64,000 nucleotides of DNA from Nonomuraea rubra (GCF_014207985.1 NZ_JACHMI010000001.1:7857001-7921000), one strand, 5' to 3'; positions 1 to 8,864 are shown, counted from the first letter of the stretch. Numbers and translations: made by a program. Notes: generated by a model from the letters alone, not told the origin.

Positions 1-1
1 G

Positions 2-70
2 CTGGCGAAGCTGGGCATCTCCGTACGGGGCGCCGCCCAGGCCATCTCCGCCGCGCTCCTCCCCGCGTGA
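2..70 (+). CDS. C-terminal end of an unidentified protein (partial)
   Basis: Only the last 22 codons and the TGA stop lie in the window. The visible residues are LAKLGISVRGAAQAI followed by SAALLPA, an alanine-rich helical-looking tail. The codons show the high-GC third position of a real actinomycete gene, and an inverted repeat follows the stop directly. The family cannot be identified from this fragment. Confidence 0.5.
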   Translation: MAKLGISVRGAAQAISAALLPA

Positions 71-75
71 CCCCC

Positions 76-122
76 GTTCCGGTCACCGGAACACTCGCAG
101 ATCTTGAGACCGGAAGTGTTCC
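76..122. promoter_or_regulatory. Two overlapping inverted repeats upstream of the P450 gene
   Basis: GTTCCGG-TCA-CCGGAAC occupies 76-92. A wider repeat, GGAACACT at 88-95 with AGTGTTCC at 115-122, overlaps its right arm. They lie between the end of the upstream gene (stop at 70) and the P450 start at 199, so they could be an operator, a terminator of the upstream gene, or alternative hairpins. No T-tract follows, which slightly favours a protein-binding site. Confidence 0.35.
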
Positions 123-198
123 ACTGACCGAAACCCGGCATTGCGAACGCGCACCCCGGGGCGATCACATCGACGCATGAGAGCGCACAAGGTCACCC

Positions 199-1341
199 GT
201 GCCTAGGGGCCTGCCCAGGGCCACCCTGCTGGAGAGCCTGCGCCTGGCGGCCGCGCTCGTCCCGCCGGGCACGCCGCACCTGACCCGCGGCGGCGACCCG
301 CTGCGGGCCCGCACACTGCTGGCCACCCTGGAGTCCCGGTACGGCGGCCGGCCCGTGCTCGTCCGCGGCCCGCACGTCCGCGCCCTGCTGGTCCTGTCCA
401 AACGCGACGCCCTGCGCGTGCTGTCCGAGGACGACGACGCCTACGCCGCCACCCTGGACGAGCGCCCGTTCGGCCTGCCCACGGACGTGCTGCGGCCGCG
501 CTTCATCGAGATCGCCAGGCAGGAGGCCGCCAAGCTGACGGAAGGCGTGGTGGACCACGCGCGGCTCAACGCCTGCTGGCAGCGCGTGGCCAGGCGCTGC
601 GTCTACGGCGACGGCGCGGCCGGCGACGAGGAGCTCACCCGGCTGCTGGAAGGCGTCACGCGGGCCGGCCGGTGGCGGGCCAGGCGGCGCCAGGAGATCC
701 TGTCCGGGCGCTACGACGCCCGCATCATCGACCACCTGCGCCGCGCCGAGCCCGGCAGCCTGGCCGGGCTGATCGCCGAGACGCCGGAGAACGAGTCGCG
801 CGCGCTGATGCACGCCGCGTTCTGGCTGATGGGGCTGGGCTCCACCGCGGCGGGCCTGACGCAGACCCTGGCGCTGCTCGCCGCCCATCCCGCCCACCGC
901 AAGGCCGCCCGCAAGGACCCGGAACACCTGCGGGCGTGCCTGCGCGAGGGCCTGCGCCTGTGGCCGCCGGTGCCCGCCCTGGCCCGGGTCACCACCGCCG
1001 AGACCGAGTGGTACGGCAGCGTCCTGCCCGCCGGCACCACCGTGCTCGTGCCCGTCGCGGCGCACCAGCGCAGCCGGCGCCTGCCGTACGCGAACACGTT
1101 CGCGCCCGAGATCTGGCTGGACGGCACGGCGGCCGGCGAGTGGTGGGCGCGTCCCGGCTGCGGCGGCATGCACCTGACGCTCGCCGTCGGCACCGCCTTC
1201 CTCGGGGCCGTGCTGAGCGCGGCCCGCCCCAAGCCGGTCGGGCGGCTGATCTCCCAGCACCGGCCGCTCCCCCACACGATCGATCTCGCGCGGCTGCGGG
1301 TGGCCATGCGGCCCCTCCGGCGGGACCCTCCTGGGGGCTAG
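199..1341 (+). CDS. Cytochrome P450-like protein with atypical heme loop
   Basis: A 380-residue protein with the P450 order of motifs. The K-helix ExxR is Glu250-Arg253 in LREGLRLWPPVPALARV. A PERF-like segment reads FAPEIWLDG, and a heme-ligand candidate is Cys321 in PGCGGMHL. The usual FxxGxRxCxG loop is degenerate: only the Cys and the Gly two residues later are kept, and Glu and Ala replace the Phe and first Gly. The I-helix region reads LMGLGSTAAGL, without the common AGxxT acid/alcohol pair. The length is slightly short for a bacterial P450 (about 400). The GTG at 199 is the best start, because the ATG at 177 runs into a stop after nine codons. No ferredoxin or reductase is adjacent. 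It may be a specialised or weakly active P450; substrate unknown. Confidence 0.75.
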   Translation: MPRGLPRATLLESLRLAAALVPPGTPHLTRGGDPLRARTLLATLESRYGGRPVLVRGPHVRALLVLSKRDALRVLSEDDDAYAATLDERPFGLPTDVLRPRFIEIARQEAAKLTEGVVDHARLNACWQRVARRCVYGDGAAGDEELTRLLEGVTRAGRWRARRRQEILSGRYDARIIDHLRRAEPGSLAGLIAETPENESRALMHAAFWLMGLGSTAAGLTQTLALLAAHPAHRKAARKDPEHLRACLREGLRLWPPVPALARVTTAETEWYGSVLPAGTTVLVPVAAHQRSRRLPYANTFAPEIWLDGTAAGEWWARPGCGGMHLTLAVGTAFLGAVLSAARPKPVGRLISQHRPLPHTIDLARLRVAMRPLRRDPPGG

Positions 1342-1464
1342 TGTCCTACGGACAGGCCCTTCCTCCGTTAGAGTCTGGGGTACAAACGGGATGCCGGGCG
1401 GCGGAACGGTTCGGGTTGCCAGAGGGTTGCCAGAGTAACGAACCGGCGGGAGGAACGGTTCGGA

Positions 1465-3450
1465 TTGAGACGGGAAGACGACGGCGAGAGGACGGCGACG
1501 TTGGGGCGCTCCGCAGGCACTCCTCTTCAGCCGGAAGATCCGCCGGCGATCGGCCCCTACGAGCTGATCAGCCGTCTCGGCTCCGGCGGCATGGGGGTCG
1601 TCTATCTCGCCAAGGCCGCCGACGGCTCGCGGGTGGCGCTCAAGGCCATCCGGCGTGACTACACCGCCGACCCCGTCTACCGGGCGCGCTTCCACGAAGA
1701 GGTGTCCAACGCCCGCAAGGTGGCCTCGTTCTGCACGGCGCGCGTGCTCGACCACGGCGAGGACCGGGGCGTGCTCTACCTCGTCACCGAGTACATCGAC
1801 GGCATCTCGCTGGAGGACCACCTCATCGAGCACGGCGCGCTGTCGCCGTCGGTGCTGCACGCCGCCGCCGTCGGCGTGGCCGCCGCGCTGACCGCCATCC
1901 ACGCCGCCGGGCTGGTGCACCGCGACCTCAAGCCGGCCAACGTGATGCTGACGCTGGCCGGGCCGCGGGTGATCGACTTCGGCCTGGCGCGCTCGACGCA
2001 CGTGCACTCCCGGCACACCAACGCCGGCATGGTGATGGGCACCCCTGGATGGATCGCTCCCGAGCAGGTCTTCGAGGGGGTCTCCAGCCCGGCGGGCGAC
2101 GTGTTCGCGTGGGGGTCGCTGATCGCGTACGCGGGGCTGGGCGGGCATCCGTTCGGCGAGGGGGACGCGTACGTGATGGCGGCCAGGGCCCGCCAGGCGC
2201 CGCCGGACCTGCGGGGGCTGCCCGCGCCGCTGGACCGGCTGGTCGCGGCGGCCATCCACCCCGACCCGGCGCGGCGGCCCGCGGCCCGGCAGCTGCTGCT
2301 GGAGCTGGTGGAGGCCTCCGACGAGCCGGCCGCGCAGCTCGCCGCCACCAAGCACCTGACCAACGCGTGGAACCCGTCGGAGTTCGGCCCCCTGATGCCG
2401 CCACCCGACCGCACCGGCCACGGCCCGAGACCGCCCCGCCACCCGGAGCAGCACCGCGCACCCCAGCCACCACCCGCCGAACGCACCGGCCCCACGCCCG
2501 GGATGAGCCACGCGCCCTCCCCCGCCGAACGCACGGGCCCCGGTCTGGGGATGGGCCACGCGCCCTCTCCCGCCGAACGCACGGGAGCCGGGTCGGGGAT
2601 GGGCCACGCACCTTCACCCGCCGAGCGCACCGGCCCTACGCCGGGGGCGGGCAGGGGGCCGCAGGGCGCGCCCGGGGGGTCGCACGTGCCGCAGCCGCCG
2701 CCCGCGGAGCGGACGGGGCCGACGCCCATGCCCGGGCGCGCGCCGTCGCCGGCCGAGCGGACGGGGCCGGCGCCCGGCTCCTCGCGCGGGCCGCAACCGC
2801 GGGGCGCGGGCCGGGGGCCGTTACCGCACCAGACCGGCCAGATGCCGCTCGCGCCCCCGACCGGCCAGGCGCCGCCGCACACCGGCCAGGCGCCACACCA
2901 CTCGACCACCGGCCAGGGGCCGCTGCCCGATCCTTCGGCCACCGGCCAGGGGCGGCTGCCCGGCTACCGGCCGGCCAGGCCGAAGCGGGGCGTGTTCGCG
3001 GGCTGCCTGACCGCGCTGGTGATCGCCGTGGTGCTCATGGTGGTGCTGCTGGCCGTACTGGCGTGGCTGTTCCGCTCGCCCGCCGTCGGCGAGGACGGCC
3101 CCGTGCAGGACGGCAAGCTGCGCTTCGCCGTGACGAGCGCCAAGTGCCCCAAGCCCGCCAAGGCCGCGGCCGAGCGCACGTGCCAGATCGGCGTGCAGAT
3201 CAGGAACGTCGGTGAGGAGGCCAGGGTGCTCTACCCCGGCCAGCAGAAGCTCATCGACGAGGACGACGAGCTGCACGGCGGCACCAAGCTGCTCGACCAG
3301 GGCGGCAAGGAGATCACGCCGATCCGCATCGAGGCCGGCGCGTCGTTCACCGGCGCGCTGGTGTTCGAGCTGCCCAAGGAGCTCGAACCGGTCGGGCTCG
3401 AGGTGCACGACTCCGGGCTGAGCGCGGGAGCCCGGCTCAACCTCCCGTAG
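1465..3450 (+). CDS. Membrane-anchored Ser/Thr protein kinase (PknB/Hanks type)
   Basis: Kinase domain spans about residues 30-290 with all catalytic motifs: glycine loop LGSGGMGVVYLA, ATP-binding Lys60 (VALKAI), HRDLKPANV with Asp154, DFG with Asp171, and APEQ. It is therefore expected to be active. A long Pro-rich linker with six PAERTG repeats, then several TGQ repeats, leads to one membrane helix at about 509-536. A roughly 120-residue extracellular domain of the DUF4352-like kind follows, which may sense a ligand or cell-wall state. The TTG start at 1465 is preceded by GGGAGG at 1448-1453, an 11-nt spacing; a start nearer the kinase domain cannot be excluded. It appears monocistronic. 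Confidence 0.9.
   Translation: MRREDDGERTATLGRSAGTPLQPEDPPAIGPYELISRLGSGGMGVVYLAKAADGSRVALKAIRRDYTADPVYRARFHEEVSNARKVASFCTARVLDHGEDRGVLYLVTEYIDGISLEDHLIEHGALSPSVLHAAAVGVAAALTAIHAAGLVHRDLKPANVMLTLAGPRVIDFGLARSTHVHSRHTNAGMVMGTPGWIAPEQVFEGVSSPAGDVFAWGSLIAYAGLGGHPFGEGDAYVMAARARQAPPDLRGLPAPLDRLVAAAIHPDPARRPAARQLLLELVEASDEPAAQLAATKHLTNAWNPSEFGPLMPPPDRTGHGPRPPRHPEQHRAPQPPPAERTGPTPGMSHAPSPAERTGPGLGMGHAPSPAERTGAGSGMGHAPSPAERTGPTPGAGRGPQGAPGGSHVPQPPPAERTGPTPMPGRAPSPAERTGPAPGSSRGPQPRGAGRGPLPHQTGQMPLAPPTGQAPPHTGQAPHHSTTGQGPLPDPSATGQGRLPGYRPARPKRGVFAGCLTALVIAVVLMVVLLAVLAWLFRSPAVGEDGPVQDGKLRFAVTSAKCPKPAKAAAERTCQIGVQIRNVGEEARVLYPGQQKLIDEDDELHGGTKLLDQGGKEITPIRIEAGASFTGALVFELPKELEPVGLEVHDSGLSAGARLNLP
2473..2769 (+). 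repeat. Six-copy PAERTG peptide repeat in the kinase linker
   Basis: Within the kinase gene the hexapeptide PAERTG occurs six times, usually as PSPAERTGP or PPPAERTGP with 8-20 residues between copies. A following stretch (about 2830-2955) carries the shorter TGQ repeat. The region is Pro/Gly/Ala-rich and predicted disordered. It joins the cytoplasmic kinase to the membrane helix, and its Thr residues could be autophosphorylation sites. The DNA repeats are imperfect, so expansion was not very recent. Confidence 0.85.
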
Positions 3451-3486
3451 GGTCTGGAACGCAGGAGCCGGCTCAACCTCCCGTAG
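3423..3486 (+). repeat. Short tandem duplication of the kinase gene 3' end
   Basis: The last 26-28 bases of the kinase gene, including the TAG stop (3423-3450), are repeated at 3461-3486 with one base substituted and one deleted. The shared core is GGCTCAACCTCCCGTAG. The second copy lies outside the coding region and seems to be a fossil of a small slippage or duplication event. Confidence 0.7.
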
Positions 3487-3539
3487 AGGCCGGAAGCGCG
3501 CGCCGGCGACACGCCCCTCCCGTGGGGCTAGGTGGCCCG

Positions 3540-3900
<361 letters not shown>

Positions 3901-3970
3901 GCACGCTGGCGACTCCCTGCCGCCGCCCTCCAACCCTTGTCGAGCCGGCCCGGCGTTCCGAAGGGTGGGC

Positions 3971-4489
3971 TCACCTCGCCGCGATGTTGTACTGAATGGT
4001 GTACTGCCGCGCGCCGCAGCAGCCGGGGTGACTCGGGTTGGGGGTGCGGATCCAGAGCTGCCCGAGGTTACGGGCCTGGCGCACCGTGAGGGTCCTCATG
4101 ACCGTGTAAGCCTTGTGTCCGCCATCGCAGAGGATGCCGTGCTTGTTGCGCAAGGCCTTCCAGCTCGAGGTCGTCAGGGCGAGGTCCGGGTAGATGCAGC
4201 CGTTCTTGGGGAAGCCGGCCTCGCGCAGCACGATGGTCCGCATCTGGGCGGACTTCGGACCCAGGTAGCGGAAGGTGACGGAAACCTTGATCGGATAGTT
4301 CCGGCCGCGGTGGTCCTTGATGCTGACCGTGGTGGACACGGTCTGGATCGGCTTGACGCGCTTGACATAGACCATTCTCTGGTCGGGCGGCGCGGCCTGC
4401 GCGGCGGGCGCCACCAGCAGGCCGGCTCCGAGGGTGGCGGCGAGAGCCGCTCCGACCGTGGGAACGCAGAGACGCGTGAGAGGTGGCAC
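3971..4489 (-). CDS. Small secreted protein of unknown function
   Basis: A 172-residue protein. The GTG start at 4489 is chosen because AAGGAG stands 5 nt upstream; an ATG at 4534 would place a long charged stretch before the signal peptide. Residues 1-32 form a Sec signal peptide (LTRLCVPTVGAALAATLGAG, then a LVAPAAQAAPP cleavage region). The mature part is basic, with Cys in GCIYPD, ILCDGG and HPGCCGARQ, suggesting disulfides. It ends in a stretch that looks like a beta-rich extracellular domain. No family is recognised. It lies in a decayed neighbourhood between a pseudogene and a transposase remnant. Confidence 0.65.
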   Translation of the reverse strand: MPPLTRLCVPTVGAALAATLGAGLLVAPAAQAAPPDQRMVYVKRVKPIQTVSTTVSIKDHRGRNYPIKVSVTFRYLGPKSAQMRTIVLREAGFPKNGCIYPDLALTTSSWKALRNKHGILCDGGHKAYTVMRTLTVRQARNLGQLWIRTPNPSHPGCCGARQYTIQYNIAAR

Positions 4490-4621
4490 TGATTCTCCTT
4501 CACCGTGCATTGCACGTCTGGGGTGGACGTTCACCTGACCTGACGCAGCACAGTAAAGGCCCTCGGTATACCCAGGGGATGAGCCCGGAATACGAGCACC
4601 GGACGGCCGGCGGTCAGCCGC

Positions 4622-5111
4622 TCACCGGCTCCGGAAACGCGGTCCAAAGGGACGCTTCGTCAGGGGCGACGCGGACCGCTGCCGGGCGCGGGCTTGATGG
4701 CGTCGTCGCCGGCGTGACCAGTGCAGGATGTGGGACCGGCTGGCGAGTGGCCGGGTCAGCAGGGCGAAGAGGCTGCGGATCTCGTTGGCGGAGATCTCGA
4801 CGAGCGGGCCGGTCCGGGCCGGTGGGTCGGGGCTGGCGCGCAGGGCGGCGCGGGTCACGGCCAGGAAGGGCAGGGCGAGCATGGCAAGGGTGATGTAGCG
4901 ATACCAGGCAGGATAGAGACGCACCTGGTAGTGGTCGAAGGCGGTCTCGTTCTTGCCGGTCTGGAAGCCTTCCTCGATCGTCCAGCGAGCTCCGGCCACC
5001 CGCGAGCACGTAGCCGATCCGTGGCCTTCCAGGCAGCGGCGCAGGGGTCCGTTGTCGCCGTAGGCCTCATCGGCGGTCACCCAGCCGAACGGCACGTCTG
5101 AACCGGTCGGC
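4622..5111 (-). mobile_element. IS701-type transposase remnant
   Basis: The minus strand encodes PFGWVTADEAYGDNGPLRR, the acidic DEAYG block of IS701-family DDE transposases. A jump then leads straight into GARWTIEEGFQTGKNE with DHYQVRLYPAWYRYITLAML, the conserved C-terminal block carrying the catalytic Glu. In intact members these blocks are separated by more than 100 residues, so a large internal deletion has occurred. The N-terminal half and a clean upstream frame are absent (a TAG stands just before the fragment). No terminal inverted repeats or target duplications could be seen. It cannot transpose by itself. Confidence 0.8.
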
Positions 5112-5254
5112 TACCAGCGCGAACGTGGCATCCGGACCAGCCTGCAGACGAGCGGCGCTGAGACGTTCTACCCTGGCCAACGCAGCCACCGCATGATCTT
5201 CAGTTCCATCACACCTGAATGATCACAGCGGTGGCCGCTCGACGTTGACATGGC

Positions 5255-5272
5255 TACGTACCCATGTACGTA
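5255..5272. repeat. Inverted repeat TACGTAC-CCAT-GTACGTA
   Basis: A perfect 7-bp inverted repeat with a 4-nt loop sits in the non-coding interval 5112-5322. That interval is otherwise featureless and lower in GC than its surroundings. It may be an end or target feature of the decayed transposon, or a regulatory palindrome. It is not followed by a T-tract. Confidence 0.4.
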
Positions 5273-5322
5273 CCAACCGCGCCCAGCCACAGCCCATCAA
5301 GACCCGATCTGCGGCTGGAGTA

Positions 5323-6228
5323 CTAGAAACCGCGCGCCGGGGACACGACCCCTTCCAGGGGCTCGCCGGCGCGGAAGCGGCGCACGTTCGAGGTGACGCG
5401 CTCGGCCAGGCCGCGCCAGTAGGCGGGGCGCGGGTTCGCGGAGTGCGGCGTGATCAGGACGTTCTCCAGCGACCAGAGCGGGTGGCCGTCGGGCAGCGGC
5501 TCGGGGTCGGTGACGTCGAGCGCCGCCCCGCCGATGTGGCCCGCGCGCAGCGCCTCGACCAGCTCATCGGTGACGACGAGGCCGCCTCTGGCCACGTTCA
5601 CCAGCCACGCGTCCCGCCGCATGAGCTCGAACTCGTACGTCCCGAACATGCCCCTGGTCCCCGGCGTGGCGGGCGCGGCGATCACCACGTAGTCCGCCTC
5701 GGGCAGCGCCTCGCGGTAGCGGGCGCGCGGCAGCACCTCGGCGGCCCCCGGCACCCGGCCGCTGTCGCTGACCGCCACCACCCGGCACTCGAACGGCGCC
5801 AGCATCCCGATCAGCGCCCGCCCGATGCCCCCGGCGCCGATGATCGCGACCGTGGACCCGCTCAGTTCCCTGGACGTGTTCGGCCCCCAGGTCGTGGCCC
5901 TGGCCAGCCGGTGCAGCCCGCGCGCCGCGGCCAGCATCAGGGCCATCGCGTGCTCGGCCACGGGGCGGCCGTACGAGCCGGTGGCGGCGGTGAAGACGGG
6001 GTGGTCGGTGATGACGCCGGCGTCGGCCCACCGCTCGACGCCCGCGTGCGGGAGCTGCACCCAGCGGATGCCCTCGTGCAGCATGGAGCGCACCTCGGCG
6101 GGGTCGTCGTTGCCGTAGTAGACGATCGCCTCGGCCTCGGCCAGGGGCACGACGCGGGCGCCGGCGCGGCGTACGGCGTCGATGAGCGCGGGCACGGGCT
6201 CGGGGCCGACGTAAACAGCGGCGGTCAT
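5323..6228 (-). CDS. D-isomer-specific 2-hydroxyacid dehydrogenase
   Basis: A 301-residue NAD(P)-dependent dehydrogenase that interconverts 2-keto acids and D-2-hydroxy acids in the cytoplasm. The Rossmann motif GAGGIG lies at 131-136, the substrate-binding Arg214 in NVARGG, Glu243 in DPEPLPDGHPLW and the catalytic His262 in ITPHSAN. All three catalytic residues are present and the length is normal for the GhrA/SerA-like group. The protein starts directly with the truncated substrate domain common in GhrA-type enzymes. It is transcribed alone, away from the hydrolase at 6362. Substrate (glyoxylate, hydroxypyruvate or other) cannot be assigned. Confidence 0.9.
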   Translation of the reverse strand: MTAAVYVGPEPVPALIDAVRRAGARVVPLAEAEAIVYYGNDDPAEVRSMLHEGIRWVQLPHAGVERWADAGVITDHPVFTAATGSYGRPVAEHAMALMLAAARGLHRLARATTWGPNTSRELSGSTVAIIGAGGIGRALIGMLAPFECRVVAVSDSGRVPGAAEVLPRARYREALPEADYVVIAAPATPGTRGMFGTYEFELMRRDAWLVNVARGGLVVTDELVEALRAGHIGGAALDVTDPEPLPDGHPLWSLENVLITPHSANPRPAYWRGLAERVTSNVRRFRAGEPLEGVVSPARGF

Positions 6229-6361
6229 CGGAGCAGCCTCCCGGTCAGAGCACGTTGATCACGAGTGAGCTTATATCGCACACGATGTCCGGATCGACCG
6301 GGCCTCGCCTCGCCGGTTAAAATGCGACTGCATTGAAAAAACTGAACAAGGGGGCGGCGGG

Positions 6362-7243
6362 ATGCCGATCGAGTTCGCGCGCAACGGCGAGGTGAAGCTC
6401 GCCTACGAACGGATGGGGGCTCAGGACGGGGAGCCGCTGCTGCTGATCGCCGGCACCGCGCTGCAGATGGTCGCCTGGGCGGACGGGCTCTGCGCCGAGC
6501 TGGGGGCCAGGGGGTTCGCGGTGGTCAGGTACGACAATCGCGACTCGGGGCTGTCGTCACAGGTGCGGGGCGGGTCCAGGAGGAGGCCCGCGTACACGCT
6601 GGACGACATGGCCGACGACGCGGTGGCCGTCATGGACGCGCTCGGCTGGGAGGGTGCCCACCTGTTCGGCGCGGCGGCGGGCGGCACGATCGCGCAGCTC
6701 GTCGCCCTGCGCCGGCCGCACCGGGTGCGCACGCTCGCCCTCGCCGCCTCGTACGCCGGGTGGCGGCTCGGCCGGATGCGTCCCGGCGCGATCCTGCGCA
6801 TGCTCGCCAAGGGGCTGCGGCGGCCGGCGCCGGGGCGGGAGGGCTACGCGCGGGGGTTCGTGGAGGCGGTCCGGCCGCTCACCTCCGCCGATCATCCGCT
6901 GGACGAGGAGCTGTGGCGGGAGATCGCGCTGACGATGTTCGACCGGTGCCCGGAGCCCGGCCCCGGCTCGATGCGGCAGGCCGCCGCGCTCCAGGCGGCC
7001 GGTGACCTGCTGCCGCGGCTGGGTGGCGTCACCGCGCCCACGCTGGTCATCCACGGCGAGGCCGATCCCATGGTGCGCCTCCGGGCGGCCAGGGAGATCG
7101 CCGGCGCCGTCCCCGGCGCGCGCCTGGTCCTGTACCCGGGCATGGGCCACGACCTCCCGCGCGGCCTCTGGCCGTCGATCGCGGACGAACTGCGAGCCCT
7201 GGCCACGGGTTCAGCGCCCTCGTCGCGAGGCTCGGCCGCGTGA
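6362..7243 (+). CDS. Alpha/beta hydrolase-fold protein lacking the Ser nucleophile
   Basis: A 293-residue alpha/beta hydrolase-fold protein. It has the oxyanion-side start (LLLIAGTALQM), VVRYDNRDSGLSS, an acid Asp235 in HGEADPMV and a His263 in GMGHDLPRG. The nucleophile elbow, normally GxSxG, reads GAAAGG at residues 103-108, so Ala105 stands where Ser should be. The DNA at 6670-6687 confirms the Ala codons. The protein is therefore either a non-hydrolytic member of the fold (binding protein, lyase-like or decarboxylase-like) or an inactivated enzyme, although the frame is otherwise intact. The start at 6362 follows GGGGGCGGCGGG. A terminator region follows. Confidence 0.85.
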   Translation: MPIEFARNGEVKLAYERMGAQDGEPLLLIAGTALQMVAWADGLCAELGARGFAVVRYDNRDSGLSSQVRGGSRRRPAYTLDDMADDAVAVMDALGWEGAHLFGAAAGGTIAQLVALRRPHRVRTLALAASYAGWRLGRMRPGAILRMLAKGLRRPAPGREGYARGFVEAVRPLTSADHPLDEELWREIALTMFDRCPEPGPGSMRQAAALQAAGDLLPRLGGVTAPTLVIHGEADPMVRLRAAREIAGAVPGARLVLYPGMGHDLPRGLWPSIADELRALATGSAPSSRGSAA

Positions 7244-7292
7244 CGGCGGTTGCGGTGACGCTCGCGTACCCCTGAACGGCGCGCCGCGATGA

Positions 7293-7419
7293 CGCCCGGC
7301 GATCACCGGGCGCACGGCGCGGTGACGGCCCGCGCTGTCAGGCGACGGTGGCGCAGTGCCGCCCCCGCGCGGCACTGGGCCGCGGTGCGGTGACGCTCGC
7401 CGCCGTCGTGTGACGGCGG
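7293..7419. terminator. Two hairpins between convergent genes
   Basis: CGCCCGG at 7293-7299 pairs with CCGGGCG at 7306-7312 across a 6-nt loop. CCGCCGTC-type arms at 7400-7407 and 7412-7419 pair across a GTGT loop. They lie between the hydrolase (+) and the GntR gene (-), so they plausibly end both transcripts. The interval also carries imperfect copies of a GTGACGGCGGTGCGGTTGCG-like motif near 7241 and 7410. No coding sequence is visible. Confidence 0.5.
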
Positions 7420-7438
7420 TGCGGTTGCGCTCGCGCCT

Positions 7439-8158
7439 TCACGTGGCGAGAGGGCAGGCGGTGCCGCCGAGGATGCTCTCCACCTCGTCGCGCGCCGCCG
7501 CCACGATCGAGCCGGCCGCCCGTGCCGCGTCCTCGCCGCGGCCCTCGGCGACGGCGGCGGCCACGTCGAGGTGGCGCCGGACGGCGGGGTTGTCGAGCCG
7601 CTCCGGCAGGAGCAGCAGGTCGCGCCGGGCCACGAGCAGCTCCTCCGTCACCTCCGAGAGCTGGGCGAACATGCCGTTGCCCGACGCCCCGAGCAGCACC
7701 CGATGGAAGGCGGCGTCGGCGGTCACGAAGCCCTCCTTGTCGCCGGCTCTGGCGGCGGCGGTCAGGGCGCGCGCGTGCTCCATGAGCTCCTGTCGTACCG
7801 CGGGCGCGGCGTGCCGGGCGGCCAGCGCGGCGGCGGCGGGCTCGACGGCGGCGCGTAGCTCGGCCAGCTCGCGCAGTTGCGCCTCGCGTCCAGGCGAGAT
7901 GAGCCGCCAGCGGATCACCTGGGGGTCGTAGAGGTTCCAGGCGCTCATCGGCCGCACGGTGACGCCGACGCGCGGGCGGCTGCTGACCAGCCGCTTGGAC
8001 TCCAGCACGCGTACGGCCTCGCGGGCGACCGTACGGGAGACCCCGAACCGCTCCTGGACGTCCTCCAGCCGCAGCACCGAGCCGGCGCGCAGCTCACCGG
8101 CGGCGAGCGAGCGGCCGAGGCCGTCGACCACCTGCCCGTGCAGGCCCTGGAGCTTCAC
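7439..8158 (-). CDS. GntR/FadR-family transcriptional regulator
   Basis: A 239-residue regulator. The N-terminal winged helix (about 5-70) contains LRLEDVQERFGVSRTVAREAV and the wing RLVSSRPRVGVTV. The C-terminal FCD all-helical ligand domain (about 85-230) holds the metal/ligand-type positions in ELRAAVEPAAAALAARHA and AFHRVLLGASGNGMF. It starts with GTG at 8158, only 5 nt after the aldolase stop at 8164, so the two genes form an operon. By analogy with DgoR-like regulators it probably senses a sugar acid or its keto-deoxy derivative and represses the aldolase operon; this is inference. Confidence 0.9.
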   Translation of the reverse strand: MKLQGLHGQVVDGLGRSLAAGELRAGSVLRLEDVQERFGVSRTVAREAVRVLESKRLVSSRPRVGVTVRPMSAWNLYDPQVIRWRLISPGREAQLRELAELRAAVEPAAAALAARHAAPAVRQELMEHARALTAAARAGDKEGFVTADAAFHRVLLGASGNGMFAQLSEVTEELLVARRDLLLLPERLDNPAVRRHLDVAAAVAEGRGEDAARAAGSIVAAARDEVESILGGTACPLAT

Positions 8159-8163
8159 GCCCG

Positions 8164-8784
8164 TCAGCCCGCCTGCGCGAGGCGGGCGAGCAGCGACGCG
8201 ACCCGCTCCCCCGCCGCCTGGGCGCCGCCCGAGGTCAGCGCGGAGCCCATGCCGCAGGCCACGGCGCCGGCGGCGATCCAGGCGGGCGCGTTGTCGATGG
8301 TCACCCCGCCGGTGGGGATGGCGGGGACCTGCGGCAGCGCGGCCCGCACGTCACGCAGCCAGGACGGCGTCACCGCCGACGCCGGGAAGATCTTCACGGC
8401 GTCCGCGCCCTCCTCCAGGGCCCGGACGATCTCCGTCGGCGTGGCGACGCCGGGGAAGACCGGCACGCCGTAGCGGTGCCCGGCGCGGATCACGCCGGGG
8501 TGCAGGTTGGGCGAGACCAGGAAGCGGGCCCCGGCCTCGACTGCGGCGCGGGCGGCGGCCTCGTCGAGCACGGTGCCGGCGCCGACCAGCGCCTCGGGCC
8601 GCCGTGTGGTGAGCTCCGCGACGGCGGTGAGCGCCCTGGGCGTGGTGAGCGCCACCTCCACGGCCCGCAGCCCGGCGTCCAGCACGGCTTCGGCGGCGGA
8701 CAGCGCCTCCTGCGGGCCCGCGCTCCTGACGATCCCGAACACCCGTTGTTCGGTGACCGCCTGAACGATCTCCCAGCGGTACAT
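8164..8784 (-). CDS. eda: KDPG/KHG-type class I aldolase
   Basis: A 206-residue aldolase that cleaves 2-keto-3-deoxy-6-phosphogluconate (or related keto-deoxy acids) to pyruvate plus an aldehyde. The Schiff-base Lys131 is in DAVKIFPAS, the catalytic Glu43 in AVEVALTT, and the PTGGV phosphate-binding motif is present. The ATG at 8784 is chosen because AAGGAG lies 4 nt upstream; a longer start at 8832 would add an unlikely N-terminus. Followed by the GntR gene in the same operon and divergent from the MFS gene. No 6-phosphogluconate dehydratase is nearby, so the physiological substrate may be a different 2-keto-3-deoxy sugar phosphate. Confidence 0.9.
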   Translation of the reverse strand: MYRWEIVQAVTEQRVFGIVRSAGPQEALSAAEAVLDAGLRAVEVALTTPRALTAVAELTTRRPEALVGAGTVLDEAAARAAVEAGARFLVSPNLHPGVIRAGHRYGVPVFPGVATPTEIVRALEEGADAVKIFPASAVTPSWLRDVRAALPQVPAIPTGGVTIDNAPAWIAAGAVACGMGSALTSGGAQAAGERVASLLARLAQAG

Positions 8785-8864
8785 GGGACTCCTTTTCTCG
8801 GATGTCAACAGCGTCCGACTCTCCGCCGTCATGTGCGAGCCCCTGGCGTGGACGGTCTTACGGC

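Noticed and set aside
5255..5272. Terminal inverted repeat of an insertion sequence
   Set aside because: No partner copy was found on the other side of the transposase remnant and no target duplication is visible.
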